Shown here: piece after piece, positions 23,786 to 29,150 of the stretch
How the letters are laid out: the number at the start of each line of letters is the position of its first letter
Numbering within the stretch: position 1 is the stretch's first letter
Source of the DNA: Bdellovibrionales bacterium
Lineage (GTDB): Bacteria > Bdellovibrionota > JAFGOL01
Reading direction: 5' to 3'
Assembly: GCA_022710165.1 (NCBI GenBank)
Contig: JAKLHL010000001.1
Location: forward strand, 1-29,150
DNA length: 29,150 bases
The notes under the pieces: generated by a model
What the model was told of the DNA's origin: nothing
The model's input: only the letters and a program-made list of their open reading frames with translations
Database searches by the model: none
Translations under genes and position numbers: made by a program

Positions 23786-24907
23786 TCAAGAAAAACTTTG
23801 AACGGCCGAGTCAAAATGTTTGGACCTTTTTCTTATCTGCTCTGCGATATTCTTTTTACTTGAACCACCAAGCGTTGAAAGGAATTTCTTGGTCTTGATG
23901 TCATCAAAGGCATTATGCATTATCTCTTTTATAGACCTTCCTTTTTCCATTTCTTCCCAGATCTTGAATCCGCCCGATGCAGCAACGGGGCTTATGGCTT
24001 CGTACATCCCTGATATGCCTTTCTCTTTTATTACGTCCAGCATGTAGGACAGCTCATAAAGGCACTCTTGAAGTGCAACCTCTTCTGATATCCCCTTTTC
24101 CTTAAGCATATTGAAAGTCTCTACTATTAACGCTGGAACTCCGCCGCAAATTATCATCTGTTCAGTAAAAAGATCAGATAATGTCTCTTCCAAAAAAGTC
24201 GATCTTATCAAAGGATAAAGTTTAAGGCCTTTAGCCAACTCTATGGCAATGTTCTTATCCTTAACGGATTCAGTATAAATAACCGCTGGAGTGTTTTTGT
24301 CGTCCAAATAATTCATCCTCATGGTCCTTGCAACGGACTTAGGCGCAAGAAGGATCTTTCTGGCATTTAGTTTGATCCCTTCATAAGAAACGCTAAAACC
24401 GTGTGCAAATATAAAAACGAACTCCGGGTCTATGATGCTTGAATATTTATCAAAGAACTTTTTGTGATCTTCATCAGGCATTAAAACACAAAACACCTTG
24501 CTGTCTGGATTTAAGAGGCCATCCTTTATGCTCTTAACCTCAAAGCCGTCATCAAGCGCTTTCTTTATGGAGGAACTCCCTTCTCTCAAGAGGACTGTAA
24601 CAACAACTCCAGAGTCCCTTAGATTTTTTGCCCACACCGCACCCTGATTACCATAACCGATCACATTGACCCTCAACCTCGTACGATCGTTCGTGGTCAA
24701 TGGGTCTTTCTTAAGTTCTTTTGATCTTTTTATTTCAAGGATGGTCTCAAGTGCATCTTTGGTCCAGACCCTCCAGCCCCTTCCATCACGCAGTGGTTTT
24801 GGTATGGTGCCATCCTCTTCCCATCTTATCAATGTGTTCTTAGAAACACCCAAAAGACGTGCAAGCTCTGAAGAGTTGTAATAAGGTCCGTTATATTTTT
24901 TATTCAT
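23786..24907 (-). CDS. MerR-type HTH fused to a ketol-acid-reductoisomerase-like (IlvC/IlvN) enzyme; candidate ketopantoate reductase and regulator
   Basis: 373 residues. Residues 10-60 are a MerR/excisionase winged helix: NSSELARLLGVSKNTLIRWE, then GRGWRVWTKDALETI. From about 78 to 345 it resembles class I KARI: NAD(P)-binding VIGYGNQGAVWAKNLRDSG (84-102), LLREGSSS matching the KARI LRPGSSS loop, AHGF with His169, APK with Lys190, and the metal/substrate residues Asp245 and Glu249 (SDLFTEQ), CGGVPALI, Glu281 and Glu285 (ECLYEL), and Ser306. So all catalytic positions I can identify are kept. KARI reduces acetolactate-derived intermediates, and IlvC can also reduce ketopantoate in bacteria lacking PanE. 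Lying 19 bases before panB, in a pathway cluster without panE, it may supply pantoate and bind DNA. It could instead be a sensor that no longer catalyses. No ribosome binding site better than TAGG is seen. Confidence 0.85.
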   Translation of the reverse strand: MNKKYNGPYYNSSELARLLGVSKNTLIRWEEDGTIPKPLRDGRGWRVWTKDALETILEIKRSKELKKDPLTTNDRTRLRVNVIGYGNQGAVWAKNLRDSGVVVTVLLREGSSSIKKALDDGFEVKSIKDGLLNPDSKVFCVLMPDEDHKKFFDKYSSIIDPEFVFIFAHGFSVSYEGIKLNARKILLAPKSVARTMRMNYLDDKNTPAVIYTESVKDKNIAIELAKGLKLYPLIRSTFLEETLSDLFTEQMIICGGVPALIVETFNMLKEKGISEEVALQECLYELSYMLDVIKEKGISGMYEAISPVAASGGFKIWEEMEKGRSIKEIMHNAFDDIKTKKFLSTLGGSSKKNIAEQIRKRSKHFDSAVQSFS

Positions 24908-24919
24908 AGGTATACCTAT
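24906..24919. promoter_or_regulatory. Perfect 14-bp palindrome over the start codon of the HTH-KARI gene (likely operator)
   Basis: ATAGGTATACCTAT reads the same on both strands and includes the first two bases of the start codon of the HTH-KARI gene. A second inverted arrangement, GGTATA and TATACC separated by 6 bases (24909-24926), overlaps it. A dimeric MerR-type protein would bind such a site, and its own gene begins here. The palindrome is seen; autoregulation is inference. Confidence 0.6.
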
Positions 24920-24945
24920 CTATACCCACAAATAAAAGATGTCAA
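24919..24945 (-). promoter_or_regulatory. Possible promoter of the HTH-KARI / pan-coa-rib run
   Basis: A perfect TTGACA lies at 24945-24940 on the - strand, just after the nrdG stop. The -10 is either TATAGA (24924-24919, spacing 15) or TAGATA (spacing 17). It lies next to the palindrome that spans the start codon, so a bound protein would block it. This would give a short untranslated leader. The -35 is strong; the -10 is uncertain. Confidence 0.45.
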
Positions 24946-24950
24946 GCCAT

Positions 24951-25616
24951 CTAAACCCTAAGGCCTGTTGCGCTATACCCTTGATCTTTAAAGATATTTT
25001 CAAATAATTCGAGCTGATCCTTGTCGTAAGTTCTTTCGTTATTGCACTTTTGAATGAACAATCTATCCCTATGGTTCAAGCATGGGAGCAATTCATCTAT
25101 GACAGTGGTATCTATAAAATCAGGATAGCAGGTCATTCTAAGTTCATAATCAACGCCCGAGTCTTTAATGATGTTGTAGCTTTCAAGTATCCTTGAACCA
25201 TCAACTCCAAGTGAGTTTTTATATCTTTCAAAAGAGGTCTTTATATCAAGCGCAAGATAATCAACGATTTTTTTAGAGATGAGTTCTTTTATGACTTGTG
25301 GATTAGATCCATTGGTATCCAGCTTTATTAAAAGTCCGTATGTTCTTTTTATCTCTGAACAAAAATCTACAAGATCCTTTTGAAGAGTTGGTTCGCCCCC
25401 GCTTATTGATACACCGTCTATAAAACCTGCCCTTTCTTTTAAAACATCAAATATATCATCCATGGGCATGGCTTCTGGTTGTTCTGCAAAATCAAAAGAT
25501 ATCTGTTTGTTATGGCAGTAAGGACACTTCATATTACAGCCAATAGTGAACAGAACTGTACAAACTTTACCAGGATAATCTATCAAGCTTGTCTTTTGGA
25601 CACCGGCTATCTGCAC
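24951..25616 (-). CDS. nrdG: Anaerobic ribonucleotide reductase activating protein (radical SAM)
   Basis: 221 residues. Radical SAM cysteines Cys27, Cys31 and Cys34 lie in TIGCNMKCPYCHNKQI, and SISGGEPTLQKDL gives the GGEP motif. The N-terminus IAGVQKTSLIDYPGKV is typical for this family. It makes the glycyl radical in NrdD. The start is GTG at 25616, 2 bases after the nrdD stop; an ATG at 25618 is in another frame and closes after three codons. No clear ribosome binding site is seen, so translation probably depends on ribosomes leaving nrdD. Confidence 0.95.
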   Translation of the reverse strand: MQIAGVQKTSLIDYPGKVCTVLFTIGCNMKCPYCHNKQISFDFAEQPEAMPMDDIFDVLKERAGFIDGVSISGGEPTLQKDLVDFCSEIKRTYGLLIKLDTNGSNPQVIKELISKKIVDYLALDIKTSFERYKNSLGVDGSRILESYNIIKDSGVDYELRMTCYPDFIDTTVIDELLPCLNHRDRLFIQKCNNERTYDKDQLELFENIFKDQGYSATGLRV

Positions 25617-25618
25617 AT

Positions 25619-27742
25619 TTATACACGGCTCATTTTATAAGTTTCTCTTATCTCGAACTCCGCTTGTTTTCCCTTGTTCCATTGTCTTACCGGTCTGTAA
25701 AAACCGACGACCCTTGAGAATACCTCTGTATCACAATGTCCGTTATCATTTGGGCACTTGTCGTGCCTGCCAGTTATATATCCATGATTTGAGCAGACTG
25801 TGAAAGTTGGTGATATCGTAAAATAAGGAAGATGGAAATTAGATGTTATCTTTTTAACAAGGTTCTTGCAGGATTCAGAGGAATCCATCGCTTCGCCTAT
25901 GAAACCATGCAACACGGTACCGCCGGTGTACTGAGTTTGAAGATCGTCCTGCTGTTTTAGGGCTTCAAATATGTCGCTTGTAAAATCAACCGGCAGATGT
26001 GTCGAGTTCGTATAGAACGGGATCTCCTTCCCTTGAGTCCTTATCTCTGGGAATTTTTTCTTATCAAGCTGTGCTAGTCTGTATGAAGTTCCCTCTGCAG
26101 GGGTGGCTTCAAGATTATAAAGATGTTTTGTCTCTATCTGATATTCCCTCATCCTTTCTCTCATCAGGGTCAATATCTCTTTAGAGAACCTGTGGCCTCT
26201 TTCTGTGGTTATGGTTTCCCCGAAAAGATTAAGACAGGCTTCGTTCATTCCAACCAATCCTATAGTAGAAAAATGGTTCGCCCAGTAACTTCCATGATGC
26301 TGATATATTGGTTCAAGATATATCTTGGAGACTGGATAAAGGTTGTGGTCCATCAATTTGTCGAGGACCTTTCTCTTTATTTCCAATGAGTCTTTAGCCT
26401 TGTCCATCAGATCAATAAGGCGCTCTTTGAACTCTTTCTCGTCTGCAGAAAGATAACCAAGTCTAGGCATATTTATTGTAACAACACCTATAGAACCCGT
26501 CATAGGATTTGAGCCAAAAAGCCCTCCACCCCTTGCAACAAGCTCTCTGTTATCAAGTCTCAGCCTGCAGCACATGGACCTTGCATCCTCTGGCTTCATG
26601 TCGCTGTTAACGTAGTTAGAGAAATATGGGATACCGTACTTTTTTGTCATGTCCCAAAGGAAATCATATTTTGGGTTATCCCATTCAAAATCCTTTGTGA
26701 TGTTATATGTCGGGATAGGGAAAGAAAAGATCCTTCCCATTGCATCGCCGGCCATAAGGACTTCGCAGAAAGCCCTGTTTATCATTATCATCTCTTCGTG
26801 GAAATCCTTATAGGTATCCGTTGGATGAAGAGTCCCGCCCCAGACCACAGGTTCGTCCCTGTGAGTAGACGGTACTTCAAGGTCCATGGTTATATTTGTA
26901 AAAGGTGTCTGGAAGCCAACCCTTGTAGGAACGTTCATATTGAATATGAACTCCTGCATAGCCTGTTTTATTTCTGCATATGAAAGCCCGTCGTACTTAA
27001 CGAATGGTGCAAGATAAGTATCAAAGTTTGAGAAAGCCTGAGCACCAGCTGATTCTCCCTGTAGAGTATAGAAGAAATTAACTATCTGGCCCAAGGCCGC
27101 CCTAAAATGTTTTGCCGGTTTACTCTGAACCTGTCCATAACTTCCTCTAAATCCTTTTAGCAAAAGCTCCTTAAGGTCCCAGCCGCAGCAATAGGTGCTG
27201 ACCAGGCCAAGATCATGAAGATGAAAATCACCCTCGCTGTGAGCTTCACGTATCTCTGCAGGGTATATCTTGTTAAGCCAGTAAAGGGCGGATACTTTAG
27301 ATGAGATGTAGTTATTCAAGCCCTGCAGGGAGTAACCCATGTTGCTGTTCTCTTTTATCCTCCAATCATCCCTTCCAAGATATTCATCAATTACTTCTAT
27401 AGAGTCCATCAAAAAATCCTTGGACTCTCTTATCTTTCTTCTCTGTTCTCTGTATAGTATGAAAGCCTTGGCCGTTTTTGCATGGCCAAGCTCTATCAGG
27501 GTTTTCTCGACCAGGTCTTGTATCTCTTCTACGTTAGGGGTTGTCCCGCTGGCTGCGTGCCTTTGGACCAGCATTTGATAAATATGGTACGCAACATGAT
27601 CTGCTATTTTAGTATCTTTTCCACCAACAGCTTTAGCTGCTTTAAAGATAGCGTGTGATATCTTTTTCTCGTCAAAAGGAACAGTTTGGCCATCCCTCTT
27701 TACGACGTACAATAGCGAACCCGAATTTGTAGTATTTGACAT
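25619..27742 (-). CDS. nrdD: Anaerobic (class III) ribonucleoside-triphosphate reductase
   Basis: 707 residues, normal length. An ATP cone occupies about residues 10-100 (VVKRDGQTVPFDEKKISHAI). Core features include STYCCGWDLKELLLKGF with the active-site cysteine, RSMCCRLRLDN, and NEACLNLFGE. Near the C-terminus the zinc site is variant: TVCSNHGYITGRHDKC and then CPNDNGHC. The glycyl radical is Gly680 in RVVGFYRPVRQWNKGK. It makes dNTPs without oxygen; no class I or II enzyme is in the window. Start ATG 27742 with GGGGG upstream. The regulator-type NrdR box was looked for and not seen. Confidence 0.97.
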   Translation of the reverse strand: MSNTTNSGSLLYVVKRDGQTVPFDEKKISHAIFKAAKAVGGKDTKIADHVAYHIYQMLVQRHAASGTTPNVEEIQDLVEKTLIELGHAKTAKAFILYREQRRKIRESKDFLMDSIEVIDEYLGRDDWRIKENSNMGYSLQGLNNYISSKVSALYWLNKIYPAEIREAHSEGDFHLHDLGLVSTYCCGWDLKELLLKGFRGSYGQVQSKPAKHFRAALGQIVNFFYTLQGESAGAQAFSNFDTYLAPFVKYDGLSYAEIKQAMQEFIFNMNVPTRVGFQTPFTNITMDLEVPSTHRDEPVVWGGTLHPTDTYKDFHEEMIMINRAFCEVLMAGDAMGRIFSFPIPTYNITKDFEWDNPKYDFLWDMTKKYGIPYFSNYVNSDMKPEDARSMCCRLRLDNRELVARGGGLFGSNPMTGSIGVVTINMPRLGYLSADEKEFKERLIDLMDKAKDSLEIKRKVLDKLMDHNLYPVSKIYLEPIYQHHGSYWANHFSTIGLVGMNEACLNLFGETITTERGHRFSKEILTLMRERMREYQIETKHLYNLEATPAEGTSYRLAQLDKKKFPEIRTQGKEIPFYTNSTHLPVDFTSDIFEALKQQDDLQTQYTGGTVLHGFIGEAMDSSESCKNLVKKITSNFHLPYFTISPTFTVCSNHGYITGRHDKCPNDNGHCDTEVFSRVVGFYRPVRQWNKGKQAEFEIRETYKMSRV

Positions 27743-27805
27743 ATAAAACCCCCATAACCCGTAACGAAAATACTACACGTTTTAAAATTACAGTTCCATA
27801 TTTTT

Positions 27806-27824
27806 ACTAAAATCGAACTAAAAT
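27806..27824. repeat. Two 8-bp direct repeats one helical turn apart in the nrdD/yfcE divergent region
   Basis: ACTAAAAT occurs at 27806-27813 and again at 27817-27824, separated by CGA, an 11-base period. They lie in the 179-base AT-rich gap between divergent nrdD and the phosphodiesterase gene. A TATAAT at 27852-27857 on the + strand has no good -35. A regulator could bind side by side here; the AT-rich setting makes chance occurrence possible. Confidence 0.35.
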
Positions 27825-27921
27825 TTTTATAAAACACCTAAGTATCTGAAATATAATAAAAATGATTTTAACTGCCAGAAGACGTGATAAAATATCATTG
27901 ACAAAAAAAGGAGTTTTAGGA

Positions 27922-28344
27922 ATGGCACGAATAGGAGTGATATCGGACACGCACGGCAGTTTGTCGTCTAAGATATTCGACATTTTCAAGGATGTTGACC
28001 TGATAATACACGCAGGGGACATAGGGAAAGACGAGATAATAACTGAACTTGAGACCATAGCCAGAGTAAGTGCCGTCCACGGCAATATAGATGGCCACGA
28101 TCTACTTAATAGATACCCAAGGCAGATGGTCTTAGATGAGTTCGGATTAAAGATACACGTCTCACATAAGGACAGTCACAGCGCCGGATCTGTGGATATA
28201 GCCATACAGGGCCACACACATTTGGCAGAAATTAAAAGGGAGCTAGGAAAACTTTACATCAACCCCGGAAAAGCATCAGATTCAGTCGTTATATTGGAAA
28301 TAGACGACAGGTCTATTATAGATTCAAAGATAGTGTTCCTTTGA
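27922..28344 (+). CDS. YfcE/MJ0936-family metallophosphodiesterase
   Basis: Start chosen at ATG 27922 (140 residues), since MARIGVISDTHG is the family N-terminus and AGGAG lies upstream; the open frame extends 20 codons further. Metal ligands: Asp9 and His11 (ISDTHG), Asp33 (HAGDIG), Asn55 (VHGNID), His82 (VSHKDS), His98 and His100 (GHTH), and the closing NPGKAS. Family members cleave phosphodiesters with Mn or Ni; the natural substrate is unknown. It is about 15-20 residues shorter than usual between VSHKDS and GHTH. It is divergent from nrdD and convergent with the aldolase gene. Confidence 0.9.
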   Translation: MARIGVISDTHGSLSSKIFDIFKDVDLIIHAGDIGKDEIITELETIARVSAVHGNIDGHDLLNRYPRQMVLDEFGLKIHVSHKDSHSAGSVDIAIQGHTHLAEIKRELGKLYINPGKASDSVVILEIDDRSIIDSKIVFL

Positions 28345-28367
28345 TCTTTGACCTAGAGATCCTTTTT
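28343..28367. terminator. Weak possible terminator between the convergent genes
   Basis: GATCT (28343-28347) and AGATC (28357-28361) can pair with a 9-base loop, followed by a T run at 28363-28367 on the + strand. The stem is only 5 bp and overlaps the ends of both coding regions, so termination would be inefficient. Only 8 bases separate the two stops. Confidence 0.25.
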
Positions 28368-29042
28368 ACATTCATCTATGCAGTTATCAGTAAGGAGGCC
28401 ATACTCCTTACCTATAATTAAAAGCCTTTCTACTTCTTCCTTTGGCAGTGGAGGTACTCCTCCAAGCATCTTTGCAACAACACCAGTAAGGGCTGCATTC
28501 TCCAGCCTTTCAAGCTTGTTGTAAGCGCTGTATATGTCACTCCCTACAGTCAGGACACCGTGCCTTTTAAGTACAACAGCGTCGAAATTCTTTATATACC
28601 CTTCTATTATGTCGGCGTTCTGTGGACTTCCGACCGTAGAGTAGGCGGTAACGGGAATGCTGCCCATGGTGACCACGACTTCTGGAAGCACATCTACAGG
28701 AGGTTTAACATCAGCGACGGTATATGCTGTAATATATGGCGGATGAGAGTGAATAACGGCATTAATATCCGGCCTTAATTTATATGCCCTTAAATGCATC
28801 CTCCATTCAGATGATGGCTTTAACTTTTTATTACCTGATATTACTTTTGCATTCTCATCTATTACTATAAGGTCACTAGCCTTCATAAATGCCTTGTTCA
28901 GACCGCTTGGGGTCATAAGGAACTTGTTCTTTGCTACCTTGATGCTTATATTGCCATCCGTGGCACAGATAAAGCCTTTGGCGTTCATGAGCTTAGCCAC
29001 CTCTATTATGCTGGCTTTAAGGTTTTTGAGGTCTTTTTCCAT
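28353..29042 (-). CDS. Class II aldolase/adducin-family protein (FucA-like)
   Basis: 229 residues. Zinc ligands His98 and His100 (IHSHPP) and His161 (KRHGV), and the catalytic Glu79 (PSSEWRMH), match FucA positions 92, 94, 155 and 73. The phosphate-binding TDGNIS and TPSGLN segments are also present. Members include L-fuculose-phosphate aldolase, ribulose-phosphate epimerase, MtnB and the 5-deoxyribose-phosphate aldolase; neighbours give no hint which. Start ATG 29042 has GGAGGG upstream. The 108 bases from there to the window end hold no recognised gene or tRNA. Confidence 0.88.
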   Translation of the reverse strand: MEKDLKNLKASIIEVAKLMNAKGFICATDGNISIKVAKNKFLMTPSGLNKAFMKASDLIVIDENAKVISGNKKLKPSSEWRMHLRAYKLRPDINAVIHSHPPYITAYTVADVKPPVDVLPEVVVTMGSIPVTAYSTVGSPQNADIIEGYIKNFDAVVLKRHGVLTVGSDIYSAYNKLERLENAALTGVVAKMLGGVPPLPKEEVERLLIIGKEYGLLTDNCIDECKKDL

Positions 29043-29150
29043 TGCTTAGAACCCTCCAAAACAGTGTTTAAGCCCCTTATACCAGAGGAATTAAATTATT
29101 GACATGATTAAAGCCTTTTGTTAGTTTCTCCGCTTGTTTGTGGGTCGTTA

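Noticed and set aside
29043..29150. A tRNA gene or partial gene at the right end
   Set aside because: No cloverleaf, T-loop consensus or CCA end could be built on either strand; only a TTGACA at 29099-29104 without a good -10 was seen.

Overview
The window looks like a stretch of an uncultured anaerobic bacterium's chromosome with moderate-to-low GC. The anaerobic reading rests on a class III (glycyl-radical) ribonucleotide reductase with its activase as the only RNR here, plus a complex-I-like membrane complex of the kind found in fermenters and candidate phyla. The mix of RNase Y/YmdB, ZapA, a GYF-TPR protein and a very divergent Nuo-type cluster suggests lineages such as Margulisbacteria/Saganbacteria, Elusimicrobiota or Omnitrophota. 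That placement is a low-confidence guess from gene content; no rRNA or tRNA was recognised.

Left block, + strand (1-10682). Eight membrane or redox genes in the order nuoD-H-I-J-K-L-M-N are packed with 0-2 base gaps or ATGA/TGATG overlaps; upstream nuoA/B/C-like genes would lie outside the window. NuoD, NuoI and NuoM are recognisable. The others are assigned from gene order, size and membrane character. NuoD lacks the NiFe-binding cysteines, so this is not a hydrogenase. By-eye alignment suggests that several residues used for proton pumping in NuoM and NuoK are also missing. The run continues without a gap into a 968-residue membrane-anchored GYF-domain/TPR protein and then serS.

Middle and right block, - strand (27742 down to 10679). 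This nearly unbroken run reads nrdD, nrdG, an HTH-KARI fusion, panB, coaX, coaBC, panC, panD, a hotdog thioesterase, ribD, ribE, ribBA, ribH, a DUF47/PhoU-like gene, pit, ftsY, zapA, rny and ymdB. It encodes the route from ketoisovalerate and aspartate to 4'-phosphopantetheine and the riboflavin pathway except for the phosphatase step. No panE (ketopantoate reductase) is present. A MerR-type DNA-binding domain fused to a ketol-acid-reductoisomerase-like enzyme sits directly upstream of panB, with a perfect palindrome across its own start codon. The working hypothesis is that this fusion both reduces ketopantoate and regulates the operon.

Right end (27743-29150). A 179-base divergent promoter region separates nrdD from a small YfcE/MJ0936-type phosphodiesterase gene. 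That gene converges on a class II (FucA-like) aldolase gene on the - strand. No mobile elements, CRISPR arrays or RNA genes were recognised. No stretch over 300 bases lacks a gene.
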